Assembly: GCA_003116995.1 (NCBI GenBank)
Contig: BDSL01000075.1
Coordinates: 1 to 64,000 of the forward strand
Direction: 5' to 3'
From: Yamagishiella unicocca
Taxonomy: Eukaryota; Chlorophyta; Chlorophyceae; Chlamydomonadales; Volvocaceae
DNA length: 64,000 nucleotides
The notes below the pieces were generated by a model, which was not told the DNA's origin, did no database searches, and was given only the letters and a program-made list of their open reading frames with translations. Positions 51,925 to 63,786 of this stretch are shown here, in pieces (within the stretch, counting starts at the first letter, position 1; the number at the start of each line of letters is the position of its first letter). Made by a program: the position numbers and the translations under genes.

Positions 51925-54900
51925 CTAGCAGCGCTGCTTCTTGCTGTGCCCCACGTGATGCTGCCCGCGGCCTTGAGGCCCCTGGCCTCGGGGCTGCGGC
52001 TGCCCCTGCGGCTGCCCCTGCGGCTGCCCCTGCGGCTGCCCCTGCGGCTGCCCCTGCGGCTGCCCCTGCGGCTGCTTCTGCTTCCGTTTCGCGCCGTGCT
52101 GCAGCACATGCTGCTGCTGCGGTAGCTCCCCGCCGGGCAGTGCATGCCGACCGCCAGCCCGCTGCTCCCCCCCTACCACCGGGCGCTGCCCCAGGCGTGC
52201 CTCCACCCGCCGCTGCTCCGGCAGCAGCTGCTGCAGCTCTTCCCACCGCCGCTTTCCCCCTGCCGGCGCAGCAGCAGGGCCCCCGGGGGACGCCCTCGCC
52301 TGGCCTCCAGCCCCAGCAGCCGTTGCAGTGCTCTTCAAAGCGCCCTTTGCGCCCCCGCGGCCAGCACCACCGGAAGTCCGGGCCAGCCCTCCCCGCGCAC
52401 AACCCAAACCCGATCCGACCACCTTCTTTCGCCCCACCCGCGCCTTCACCGCCGAGTCGTCGACCTCCTCCTCCTCCTCCTCCTCCTCCTCCTCCTCGTC
52501 CTTCTCCTCCTCGTCCTCCTCGTCCTCCTCGTCCTCCTCCTCGTCGTCCTCCTCCTCCTCGGTGCTCCCCTCGCTCTTGGACGTATCCCAGGAGGGGTGC
52601 CTCGCCCACGGGCCCAGCCGTGGGACCTCGCCCTCACTGCCCTCCCACATGCTCCCGCCGTACGTCCCCACATCACTGCCCGTCTCCTGCTCGTCCTCCT
52701 CCTCAACGCCGCCGTCGTCTTCCTCCGACTCGTCGTCTTCCTCCGACCCGTCGTCTCCCTCCGACTCGTCGTCTTCCTTCGGCGCCTCGTCTTCCTCCGA
52801 CTCGTCGTCGCCTCCGGGCCCTCTGCCCGCCAGAGTCCCAACAGCCCGCATGGCGGCAGCCGCAAGGCCTCCCATGACCCGCCCCCGGCCCTGCGCCTGC
52901 ACCTGCGCCCGGAGGCCTGATGGCCGTGTGAACGGGTGGTCGTCGCCACCACCCTCCAGGTCCAACTCGTCGCTCCCCTCCGGCTCCTGCTCCGCCCGGC
53001 GCTTCTTCAAACGCCGTGCGGCTGATATGGGCGCCGCGGAGGGCCGCCCAGACCGTGCCAGCGCCGAGCCTGCCGCCTCCGTCTCCAGCCCCTGCTGCAG
53101 CCGCGGTCGCGGCTGCGGCTCCAGCCTCTGCCGTGGTCGCGGTGATGGTCGCGGCTGCTGCTGCGGCCTGGGGAAGCGGGCGCTGTGTGCGGAGGAGAGC
53201 GCGCAGTGCCGCAGGAAGTTGCGGCGGTGGCGGGGGTGGTGCAGCACCCGGGGCCACTCGAGCTCGGCTGTGGGCCGCACGTCGAAGAGACCCTGGAGTC
53301 AGGGGAAAAGGGGGAAGAGGGAAGGGAGGTGCACACCGGGGCAGAGGGTAAGGCATGGTGGGGGGCTCCACTCTTTGCGGAACCAGCGGCCCTCGGCAAC
53401 ACAAGGGTCCGCGAGTAATACTCGCTCTGCTACTGTCCCGAACACCTTGACAACCGGAACTCTGGAGCTCCTGTAGGCACCAAGCCACCCTTTTATATGC
53501 CGCCACCAACCGGACACCTACCGGTGCGTACGGCGCATCGTACACCAATACGCCGTCCTCTCGCTCCCGCGGCAGCAGCGGGTGGATGGCTGTCGCGCTC
53601 ACGTAGCCCTCGGGCAGCCAGGGGGGGGCCAGCTGCGGCTGCTGCTGCTGCTGCTGCTGGTGCTGAGGCCGCGGCCGCGGCGCCTCCGACGGCGCCAGTA
53701 GGGCGGCAGCCGCGCCTGCCGAAGCTGCAGCTGCGGCCGCAGCCCGCCGCTCCGCCTTGCGGCTGGCCCCGCTGGAGGGCGCCCCCTCCACCGGTACACT
53801 GTGCTGCGGCTGCTGCAGCTCCTCGGGTGCCACCTGCTGCTCCTTCCGCTGCTTGGCCCCTAGCGCCTGCTGCTGCCGCTGCTGCTGCTCCTGCTGCCGC
53901 TGCTGCTGCTCCTGCTGCCGCTGCTGCTGTTCCTCCTCCTGCTGCACCCTGCGACGCTTCGCTGACGGCGCAGCAGTCACGCCTGCTAGGACGGCCGCCG
54001 CAGCGGCAGCTGTGGATGCAACCTCAGCAGCCGCTTTGCCGGAAGCGGCATCAGCAGCGCCGCCAGCGGCCCCAGCAGGACCCGGCCGCGCCGCCACCAC
54101 GGCGGCAGCGGGGGGCGCAAGCCTGGCTGCCGTGGCAGCAGCAGGAGCAAGTGAGGGGCCAGCAGCAGGCGGCTTCGCAGGCGGGGGAGTGGCGGTCGCA
54201 CGTAGCGGAGTAGACGAGGGGCTCTTCCCAGCTGCCGCCAGGGGGCCCGTGGGAGCCGCTGCGGTGGCAGCAGTCCCAGTTGCCGTGGCCAGTGGAACCA
54301 CCGGTGCTGGTGCGGGTGCAGTCTTCGCTGTGCTGCCCAGCGGCAGTGCAGCCGTCTCAATTTCCTCTTCCTCCTCCTCCTCCTCCTCCTCCTCGCTGTC
54401 GCTCTCCTCTTGGCTTCCGCTCTCCTCCTCACTTCCAACCTCGTCCTCGTCCTCATCGCCTTCCGACAGCCGTGTCGCTCCAGCTGGCACCACACCAGCG
54501 CCCGCCTCCTCACCTCCCAGCTCCTCCTCATCCGCCTCCTTGCCATCCTCTTCCTCACCGCCTTCGGACAGCAATGCCATTTCAGCCGCCAGTTCATCGA
54601 GGATCTCCGCCTCCGCCGCGTCCAGCTCCGTCGCCGCTATTCCCTCTTCATCGCTTTCGCTTTCCTCGTCCTCGCTTTCCTCGTCGTGGCCCTCCTCATT
54701 GCTAACCTGGTCCTGGCCCTGCTCATCGCCGTCTGCCACCGCTGCCAGTTTAGACGCCAGTGCGACAGCGACCGCATCCCCATCTGCCGACTCATCTTCC
54801 TCCACCGCCGCCAGCTCGTCCTCCTCCTCGTCGCTGTCGCTGACAGAGATTGGGTGCGCCGCCGCACCGCCAGGCTCCTGTGACGGCATCGTCCCGGCAC

Positions 54901-57900
54901 CAGCGCCCGGCGACACGTGCTGACCTCCTGATACCCCGGCCGGCACGGAAGCTGATGCCTTATCGGCGGCACCGACCAGCTCGAGAGCCCCCGCCGTAGC
55001 TGCCGCTGACTCGGCCAGGGCTTCCGCTGCGGCTCCGCCGGCGTGGTCCAGCGGGATACTGCCCGGCCTCATTACCTCGCCCTCAGCTGCCTCTGGCGCT
55101 GCCGGAGTCGTGTCAGCTGCCTCTGGCGCTGCCGGAGCAGTGTCAGTTGCCTCTAGTGCTGCCGGAGCCGTATCAGCTGTCTGCAGACCTAGTCCGCCAG
55201 CTAGTGCTGCTGCTGACGCCGCTGCAGCCGCCTCCTCCTCCTCCTCCTCATGGAGCTCCGCCTCCGCCTCCTTCACCTCCCTGCCACCCTCGCCGCCTGC
55301 CGCGGACGCCACCTCACCCACGACCTGCTCGGGCAACTGCTCTCCGCCACCGGCCGCTTGGAGCTCCGCAGGCCCAGCTGCTGCCGCGGCTGCACCCCCA
55401 TCATGGCCCTCTGCTGACACCGCGTCGCCCTTGTGCTCCTCAGCCTCGGCCAACACGTTGCTGGCACCAACGGCTCCCTCCACCGCCTCCTCCTGCTCAG
55501 TCCCCTTCACCTCGCCGGCCGCCGCCGCCTGGGCGGCGGCCCCGATGCCGTCGCCGGAGGCAGGTATCGGAATGTCGCAGGCCTCAGGCGGTTGGCCGGG
55601 TGCCTCACCGCCGCCCACACCACCCATGCCCTCCGCGGCTGCCCCCTCCGCCACCGCATCCCCCCGAGCTCCATGCTCCTCCGCCTCCTCGCAATCATCC
55701 CCGCAGGAAGACTGCCCATCCATCGTCAGGTCTATGGCGGCGTCTGGCGTGTCGCCAGGACGACCCGCAGCTACGCTGCCGGCCGTGTCGCCGCCAGCCC
55801 AACGGCCCACCGCCTCCGCCGCCTCCGCCGCATCGGCGCGGGAGCCCCCACCGACCAACTCCGCAGCGCACTCCGCGCCCCCATGCTGCTGCTGCTGACG
55901 TGGCAGCAGCTCATCCCCCGAAGCGCTCCGCTGCGGCTGACCCGGAGGCGGCTCGCGGGACCGCTCTCGCCCCCCGTCGGAGGCCCTCGCCGCGTCCATT
56001 TCCAACACCAGCACACTCCTGTGAGCCGCTCCGCGCTCCACTGCCGCGCCAGCAGCGCCCACCGCAGCCTCCTCCTCCTCCTGCTTTCCTTCCTCATGCT
56101 GAGCCTGTCTGGCTGAACCGCCACCGTCAGTCATGACGAACGCCGATGAGGGCTGCTTGTCGCTGCCAATTTCACCTGGGTGGCCGGTTCTCCTAGGTGA
56201 CGGGCTGCCACTGCCGCCGTCGCCGCCGTCGTCGCCGGAGGTATTCATTGAGAACTTCACGGCGTGAGCCCCCGTGTCCTCAACAGGCACCGCGTGGGGC
56301 ACCGGTGGGGGCAGGCCGACCCGCGGGTCATCTGGGTCCGTCTGGGACGCCCCCACGGGGCCGGCGGTTTCTGCCCGGGGGATGGCCTGCAGCGTGCCGT
56401 CACGCCCTGCCTCCTGCCGCTCCTGCAGCAACTGCTGCCGCCGCTGCTGCAACGTGTCCTGCTGCTCCTGCAGTTGCTGCTCCTGCAGCTCCTGCTGCTG
56501 GCTGCGCTGCAACGTGTCCTGCTGCTGTGAAAGGCGAGTTCGCGAATCCGCCGTAACGGCCTCGCCCCATGCGGTTCCAAGTCCCGCACCGACGCCACCG
56601 ACGCCACCGCCAGCTGCCTCCTCCACCTCCCCCTTCGCGCCACAACCTCCCGCCGTCCCCAGCGCCCGGTTGTCCTCAGCGGCTGCCTCTGCCCCAGAGT
56701 CCGGCTGTCCCGCTGCTGCCGCCACTGAGATGCCCCTCTGGCCCGCTTCCCCCGCCCCCGGGTCCGCCTCCAGGCCACCAGGCGCAGCCACATCGCACGC
56801 CACTGCCTCCTCCAGCGGCTCCGGCACCTCCTCTGCTCGCTGGTTAGGTTCACTTTCGTCCCCCGGTTGCCCCTCCGCCCCATGCGCCTCTTGGTACACC
56901 ATCTCTGCGCCCAGCTGCTCGTTGACCGCCGCTGCTACAGCCTGGGTTTGCTGCTGCACCACCTGGGGCTGCTGCACCACCTGGGGCTGCTGTACCACCT
57001 GGGGCTGCTGCACCACCTGGGGCTGCTGCAGCGCCGCTATCGCTTGCGCCTCGGATTCCGCCACCTGGTGCGCCGTGTGCGCCGCAGCGAATGGCTGCGT
57101 GTTGCGGTGGCCGCACACCTGCGCGCAGGAGCGGGCAGGGGGCGGGCAGACTTCAGCGCAACGTTGCACCCAGGAAGGGTCGTGCCTGGACTGGCTGCAG
57201 CGCAGGAGGTGCGCCACCTACTGCACGGGGTGCGCCTCCTACTGCAGGGGGGGCGCCACCTGAACTTCCCGCGCAAAGAGCACAGCGCGGCACCACCACC
57301 ACCACCACCACCACCACCACCAGCCCCTCCCTGCGCCATCCCGTGTTCCAACTGAAGAGGGCCTGGCATTCGGCATGACTGGGCTGGCCGCCAGGGCCGT
57401 GCCGCTGGTTCCCCTCTTCACACCCATACTCCACCGTACCTTGCACACGCGCACAACGGCGACGACGTTCGAGGTGCGAGCGGCGGCTCCACCTGGCGCG
57501 GCTGCGGCTGCGGCCCTCCGCTGGCTGCGGCCGCTCAGATCCACGCACTCGACACTGCGCGCCCATAGTCAACGTGGGGAGAGGGAAGGGGTGGAAAGTC
57601 CGCGGTTGGTCGAGGATAGCGGCTGGTCATGGAAAAGATTGCTTGAGGTCTGGGTACTGTAGCTTGATTCATTTGTTCGCGTCGGGCGAGTCCGACGCCG
57701 TATTTGCGCAGTGAACCATGGGGCTGGGCTTGTATGTGCGCTGGACGTCAGCACAGGGTCCTCAACAAGATCAATTCATATTTGAGTGGCTCGAGCCAGC
57801 CTCGCAGGTGGGCCATGACTTGGCAAACCGCACCTGGCGCAGGAGCTTGGCGATAGAAAGACGCCACACCCCTCGCAGTGTTGCAACGCGTTGCGGCGAG

Positions 57901-58285
57901 GCACAACTGCTCCTTGTATATCCGCAGCCTGTTGGAAGAAAGTTTTTGGAAGTGACCCCGCAAAAAAGTGGTTCAATTGCATGTTGGCGGCTGCTCCAGG
58001 TAACAGCGCCCCATCCACATACATCAATACATGTTTATACGTGCACCACATAACCTCCAAACATGTTGTAAGCCCCTGCGCGTAGCCTGCGCAACGAAAA
58101 TGGCGCGAAGCACGCATCGCACGACGCCCCACCTTCAGCGCTTGAGCCCCAAAATAAGCAGCGTCTTCTGAATAGCCCTCCTCCGCCAACAGCTGAGATG
58201 CTTGCGACAGGAAATTGAAGCCCGCGTTCTGGGGCAAGGCCACCGCCTCCTTGCGCGTTGGCTGGCGTAGGGGCTTTGGGGACAT
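51925..58285 (-). CDS. RNase P/MRP Rpr2/Rpp21-type zinc-ribbon protein with giant acidic tail
   Basis: Five exons join in frame to give about 1,775 aa: 58285-58133, 57928-57834, 57554-57440, 57118-53522 and 53292-51925. The first ~125 residues match the Rpr2/Rpp21/SNM1 pattern. There is a helical start (GFNFLSQASQLLAEEGY, AAYFGAQALK), then AVVPRRNALQHCEGCGVFLS, SSCA, and a second pair in VVAVVRVCKVCGHRN. The zinc-binding cysteines are CEGC (about 69-72) and CKVC (about 120-123). Members of this family bind RNase P or MRP RNA in the nucleus and are usually under about 250 aa. The remaining ~1,650 residues are low-complexity. They include four PQVVQQ units, long Glu/Asp runs, Ala-rich stretches, and GQPQGQPQ repeats near the C terminus. 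One less biased island spans the last intron (YVSATAIHPLLPRERED... to ...FDVRPTAELEWPRVLHH). The stop is followed by intergenic repeats. Confidence 0.72.
51985..52085 (-). repeat. In-frame 12-bp repeats encoding GQPQ
   Basis: The plus-strand unit CGGCTGCCCCTG is repeated about seven times. On the coding strand it gives QGQP tetrapeptides near the C terminus of the RPR2-like protein. Confidence 0.93.
56943..57030 (-). repeat. In-frame 18-bp repeats encoding PQVVQQ
   Basis: Four near-identical 18-bp units (plus strand CACCTGGGGCTGCTG core) encode consecutive PQVVQQ hexapeptides. They lie soon after the zinc ribbon of the RPR2-like protein. Confidence 0.9.
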
Positions 58286-58470
58286 CCCCCAAAACGTCGA
58301 ACGGTCGAAGGAGGGCGCAGTCTTCCTATGCAAGTGAAATCTATGGTGTCGGAAGCTCGACTCTGGTCCTCAATTGCCAATAGCAGCACCGTACGGTGGC
58401 CTCTGAGCGTACTGTAACCCCTTGTACAGGCACGTTACGTTCCTTATAGGTGCAGCTTACGCATTAGGTT
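58286..58470. promoter_or_regulatory. Short shared upstream region of divergent RPR2-like and Gemin2 genes
   Basis: The start codons are only about 185 bp apart (275 bp if Gemin2 starts at 58561). The stretch is less GC-rich than the flanking genes. A single compact bidirectional promoter is the simplest reading. Confidence 0.5.
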
Positions 58471-61400
58471 ATGTGTTACAGATTTACGGAGACAATACTG
58501 TTGACAACCCAGTTCGTGGCTCGCACGGCAGTGAAGGGCGTCGATTTGGCGTTTTCGGAAATGCAAAATAACGGCAGTGCCGAGGATGGAGAGGCTACTT
58601 GCGAACTGGCCACGGCAGAGGGGACGGTCCCGATAGCCGACGTAGATGCTGTAGGCGACAGCAGCGCCGAGCAAGTGGGCATGGATGCTGACGGCCATAT
58701 TCACGAGGAAGATGTCGCGGAAGGCTATGACGACGAAGACGAAGGCGAAGAGGCTGACGAGCCCATGGCGACGTCGGACGATGAGGAGTACAACCTCACG
58801 CATTTCGGCATTTCACAGGCGCTGCCAGTACCGGACGGTCCGCCGGACCTGACCGCCGGTAAGCGAAGCTGAAGCAGCGGTACTGTCATGGCTTGCGTCG
58901 GGATGGGGGCCCCTCGTTCTGTCCCCTCCCCAGCCACCTGGGGCCCGCCCGCTCAATTGCCCACCTCCAGTCAAACTGAACACTCAAACCCCTTCCCTTC
59001 CCACCCTCTCCCCGCACCCCATACACACGGGGGTATCCCCGCTGCCGGCACTTAGGTCCCCCCCAGACCGCCGAAGAGTACCTACAATGGGTGCGCTTCG
59101 AGGCGTCCCAGTGCCCCCGCGTCACCCGCAAGGACGTCGACCCGGCCAAGATGGAACAGCGGGAGAAGCGACAGCAGCAGCAGCGCGAACAGAAGCAGCA
59201 GGAGCAACAGCGGCGGCGGGATGAGGCGGCGGCGGCGGCTGGGGCCGGGCCCGGTGGCGACAACCCGGGGCCCCGCGGTGGCGGTGGCGGCGGCGGCGGC
59301 GGCGGGGGGGGCAGTAGGTGGCGGAACGGTACGGCATTCGCCGCTCAGGTCCCTCCCCCCGTCACTTCGTCGTGCGAGGAGTGGGCTCGACCGAGCGCCA
59401 AGTGGCTGCGTGTGTTTCTGCAGGTAAGGGGGGGACAGCGGTGGCAGCACAGTTGGGGTGCTGGTCGAGGAAGGTGGAAGACGAGGTGGCGGGTGGGTGG
59501 CGGGTGGGAGCCGGGTGCGGCTGGCGGCAGCAGATGAGGGGAGGTTCAGTGTGGGGGGGGCCTGAGGGCTGAGGAGGGAGGTGAGGGCTGAGGTCGTGCG
59601 GGACGGGATGGGACCACCGGCAACCGCGGGAGATGTTCGCCTAGGGGGGTGGGCTAGGGGGGTGGGTCTAGCCAGCCCTGACCCACCACCCTGGCCTACC
59701 ACCCTGGCGGCGCATGGCGCAACAGCATCCGTTCTTCCATTGGGCCTCCTTTCCCGCACCCTACCTACGCCCCCCCCTCCCGCCCCCAGGACTTCTCCCG
59801 GCTGCGACACGCCCTCAGCGGCATGCAGCGCCACCACGCACGTGGTGAGTCCAGGGGGGGAACTGGAGAGGCCCTCGGGAGGGCCTGTTTAGGAGCGGGG
59901 GCGCGAAGGACGGCGTGCGGCGCCTGGGGCTGGGTTGGGTGGAGGGCCCCTGTACGACACGATGTACGGCACAGCTGCACGACGGCCCCAGTACGATGTT
60001 TTTTAGCCAGCGCGCTCATCCCTGGCAGCGTTCCGCTCCGCCCGCTCACACACGTGGGCCCCGTCGGCCGCTCACTCCCCCTGCAGAGCTGTCCATCATC
60101 CAGCTGCCTCACCTGAACAACACGGGGGACTGGGACCGCCTGTGCTTCGAGCAGTGGCAGCCCCTGGAGCAGCCCCTGGAGCAACCGCAGCAGCAGCCGC
60201 AGCCGCAGCAGCCGCAGCTGGAGGCGCCTGGGCGGGCGCCCGAGCAGCCCGAGCAGCAGCCGCAGCAGCCGACAGGCGGAGACGACCTGCGAATGGGGGC
60301 GGACGAGGCGGATGAAGTGCAGGCGCCACCGCCGCCACCGCCACCGCCGCCACCGCCGCCGCAGGACGCGGACGGAGACGCGGAGCTTGGGTCGTCGCCC
60401 CGGAAGCAGCAGAAGCAGAAGCGGGGACAGCAGAAGCGCGGGCACGGGGGGGACACGTTGGCGCCCGGGGACGGCGGGGACGGCGGCGGCCCGGGTGCTG
60501 GTGTGGGGGGCGATACGGACCGGCTGAGCGGCCCCGTGATCCGCACCGTCCTGGCCTTGGATCAGGTGGGAGGGGGGAGAGGGGGGGTGTCAAACCGAAT
60601 AACCCACAAGGGGTTCGGGGGGGGGGGTAAGTGCCGACAGGTGGAGTGGGTGAGATGCGGGAGGTCACGGCCGCAGGGGCTTGGGGGTCCGTGGAAGACA
60701 ACGGGGGGGCTGCGAGGGGGAAGGGGGCCGGGGGGCCGCCGGGCACGAAACACACAAGCACACGAAACACACCACACGAGCAAACACTCCTCTCTCCCCC
60801 CCCCGCCGGCCCCCGCGCCAGGTGTCGGTGGGCTACCTCATCCAGCGTCACGTCACCCAGCTCGCATCCCAGCCCTGTCTGTCGTACATCCGCTCCCAGT
60901 GGCTGTTCGCGCTGACTGCCGTACTGGAGCGCCCGGTGCCGCCAGATGTGGCCGCGGCGATGCGGGACCTGGTGAGCGTTACGAGCGGGGGGGGGCGCTG
61001 GGGCAGTCGCGGATTCGCGCGCTAATGAAGGAATGGCCGGGGGATGAAGGAATAGGATGGCGGGGCTGCGGCCATGGCGGCCAGGACTAATACACCGTGC
61101 CGCCGACGCAGCCGCCGACGCTATCGCTCGCCCCTTTGCCTCGGGACCGTCACCTTAACCTGACCCTGCTGCCCTTCCTCCCCTACTCCCCCGCCGGCGG
61201 GTCTGCTCGCCCCCCCCCCCCCCCATGCGCCCCGCTACAATTCCCGCGTCGAGTCAACGGTTATTTTATGTAAACCCCCCACGGTTTTTCTGTCGTACGC
61301 GGGTCTTCCTTTTACCCCCACGCGGCTCCCCCCCCTTATGCCACCCCCCCACGGCGCCCTGCAGGTACGGCGCTGCTCCGCCTGGCGGGCCTCCCTGGAG

Positions 61401-61523
61401 TGCCCCGAAGACCCGGCGCTGCCCCGCCTCAACGTGCTGCTGGCGGTGGCGGGCGGGTACTTCGGACAGGACGAGCACCTCAGTGCGGCGGCGGCGGCGG
61501 CGGGGCTCAAAGACATGTCGTAG
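58471..61523 (+). CDS. Gemin2 (SIP1) homologue, snRNP assembly factor
   Basis: Gemin2 holds the Sm proteins during spliceosomal snRNP assembly with SMN. Six exons join in frame: 58471-58858, 59056-59423, 59790-59844, 60087-60565, 60822-60971 and 61365-61523 (TAG), 532 aa (502 aa from ATG 58561). The conserved blocks appear in family order. They are an acidic N terminus, AEEYLQWVRFEASQCPRV (compare the VDDYLRRVQ.EAAQCP block), DFSRLRHALSGM, DWDRLCFEQ, then SVGYLIQRHVTQ, RSQWLFALTAVLERPVPP and VRRCSAWRASLECP with LPRLNVLLAVAGGYFGQDEHL. Exons 2 and 4 carry poly-Gln, poly-Gly and poly-Pro insertions that make the protein about twice as long as animal Gemin2 (roughly 280 aa). The insertions lie between, not inside, the conserved helices. 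Confidence 0.85.
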
Positions 61524-61806
61524 GCTGGCGGCCTAGCACCTTGTTGCGCTGCTGCTGCTGGTGGTGTACTGGGTTTCACTGGCACTAGTGCATTGCGATG
61601 TGCGACTTGCGAGTCGTTGAGACCGCAATGCGGCTGGCGGTCGGGCGTTCTGTGGTGGTGGCGGTGGCGGTCGCTGGGGGCTGGCGGCGGGCCGGTGTGG
61701 CCGAGGCCCGGTGTGAGGTGAGGATGACATGTTGTATTGTTGTTACTTGGTGCTGGACGAGGTGCGACAATGCTGGAGGACGGTGCATGGCAGGGGCTTA
61801 GGATTA

Positions 61807-61811
61807 TTACA
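61807..61811 (-). terminator. Possible polyadenylation signal (TGTAA on minus strand) for the SLC35F-type gene
   Basis: TTACA on the plus strand lies about 860 bp past the minus-strand stop. No nearer minus-strand TGTAA was seen. Confidence 0.3.
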
Positions 61812-62232
61812 TGGGATGGTCAGATGTTAGGGTTTTAGATGTCCACATAAGCGGTCATAGGAGGATCAGCCCTCAACATCGGCCACTGCGCCCAGGATGC
61901 TCCCTTCACGTTCGGTACTTCCAACTACGACGAAATGTTCGTACATTACTCCAACTAACCGACGAAGTGTTCATTGCTGACTCTCAACTCACCGACGAAA
62001 GTGTTCTGCGTTAACTCCGAGTCCGGACATCTGTACCTGTACATAATGCGCAACGAGCTGCGATGTGCGATGGTCCGTCAGGTGGCGGGCGAATGCCCTT
62101 GACACGGCCACCACCACCACCACCACCACCATCGCCTCCCCCGTCCCACACCTCTTATCGACCTCTGCCTCCTGCAGGCGGTGACGGATGAGGGACACAT
62201 TTACCAAACATTTTGACGCGGCCGAGCCACAA

Positions 62233-62237
62233 TGTAA
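62233..62237 (+). terminator. Possible TGTAA polyadenylation signal for Gemin2
   Basis: TGTAAATA occurs about 710 bp past the TAG stop, in an AT-richer stretch. A second TGTAA occurs near 62410. Confidence 0.3.
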
Positions 62238-62667
62238 ATATCTGTCATATGCGATCTTAGTGTCCGCAAGATCGAGAAAACGTTTCAGCGCGACCCGCCA
62301 CTCTGAAACGACAAAAACAGCTACACTTCTAAGCGCACAAACAAAGAGGCGTATGCTCGGCAAACAAAGATATGTATGTTCCGAGACATCGTTGGCCAAG
62401 AGACACCTGCCTGTAAATCACCACTTGGCGCGCTAGGCAGCTCCAAACAGGACCGCGCATCTTCACATGAGCGCAGACCTGTGGGCCGCTGCAAGGAGCC
62501 GAATAAGGCCCCTCTGGCTGTCCTACTTCATTGCGTGCTGGAGAGATACAGACCCTGGTACACCCTGTACGGCCTCTGACCTGTACGGCCGCTGACCTGT
62601 ACGGCCTCTGAAGGCGACCAACACGCCGCGCCTCTTCCAGCCACTGCAACAACAACCACGAGCGGCT

Positions 62668-62894
62668 TCAGCACCTGTCCGGACCCGCCGCCGGTGTTGA
62701 TGCCTGCCGCTGCTCTTCCTCCTCCTCCTCCTCGTCCTCCCCCTTCTGCACTCTGACCAACCGCCGCCGCTCGTCATCCGTGCCCTTCACGCCGTAGCCC
62801 CTTCCCACTGACCCACCCCCCTGCCGCGCCGCCGCCACATCGCCGCCGCCGCCGCCGCCACCGCCGCCGCCACCGCCGCCGCCCGCCGGCCCGG

Positions 62895-62925
<31 letters not shown>

Positions 62926-63786
62926 TGCCCCCTTCGCAACCACCGCTGCCACGCTACTGCCGCTACCGCCTCTGGCTCCTGCGTCCCCAGCCTCCTCATC
63001 CGCCTGCTGCCGCCCTCCGAACCGCAACGCCGGCTCCCTCTTCCCCACGCCGACCGTCTCCTCATCCACGTTAAAGGACTTGATCCGTTGGTACGGCAGC
63101 TCGTCATCCTCCAACCCCAACCTGAACCCCAACCCAATCCCCCTGCCGCCCGCCGCGTCCCCATACTCCCCCGCCGCCCCGCCGAAGCCCCCGTCCCCGG
63201 GCCCCGCCGCCGCTCCGCCCCCGCCGACCCGCGGGTCGGGATGCGGGTAGGTCCGGCCGGCGCAAGTGTACAGCAGCAGCCCCGCCGCCTCGCACACGAG
63301 CGACAGCGCGAACCAGACGCCCGTGCCTCCGAAACCACCGAAAAACACGATCCGCGACCCCGCTGCCCACACATCGCTTGTGAGAAGCGAGAGGTTGAGG
63401 ACCGTGGCGCCACCCCACACCAGCACCAGCGGCAGCAGCAACGCGAAGAAGTACAGCGCCAGCGAGAAACCCGCCATCGGCGCCGCAACGGCCCATGGGT
63501 CGCTCCAATCAGCCGCCAACCAAGCGCCCCGCTCTAGCACCGTCGCCTGCGAGGTGGGAACGCAAACGAGGTTGGTTGGCGGTTGCTCATCACTCACGTT
63601 CCGTACATGGTTTCGGAGCAATGATGTGGACACCGCTAGGTGCCGTGGTTTTTAGATCTATCGTTGCCCTCCCTCTGGAGCGGCCCCACCTGCACGCCCC
63701 CGACAACGGCTCCGAAGGCGCCCACCGCCGCCAGCAGCTCCGTCACCGGGGTGGCGCCCAGCAGCAGCCGCTCTTGGGACACGTTA
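62668..63786 (-). CDS. SLC35F-type (drug/metabolite transporter superfamily) transporter, C-terminal part
   Basis: Two exons are visible, 63786-63690 and 63546-62668. The 5' exons lie beyond the right edge of the window, so this is partial. Conserved SLC35F1/2-like blocks are SNVSQERLLLGATPVTELL with GAFGAVVGGVQ, then ALYFFALLLPLVL, GGATVLNLSLLTSDVW and EAAGLLLYTCAGRTYPHPDP. They form the last membrane helices of a DMT-fold carrier, and the ATVLNLSLLT block is diagnostic. The substrate cannot be told from this part. A hydrophilic C-terminal tail of about 180 residues follows, with poly-Gly, poly-Ala and a poly-Glu run. This tail is much longer than in animal members. Confidence 0.75.

Larger units (their letters stand above)
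61524..62667. other. Intergenic region between convergent Gemin2 and SLC35F-type genes
   Basis: It holds both 3' UTRs and a few imperfect CCGACGAA repeats near 61965-62000. No gene is supported here. TGTAA signals for the two strands appear to overlap the opposite transcript. Confidence 0.55.

Noticed and set aside
52328..53476. Ser-rich 382-aa plus-strand frame
   Set aside because: It is the antisense of Glu/Asp-rich codons (GAG/GAC runs) in the RPR2-like gene.
53757..54923. Ala/Ser-rich 388-aa plus-strand frame
   Set aside because: Opposite-strand shadow of the 3.6-kb exon; only the minus strand is spliced in frame to conserved exons.
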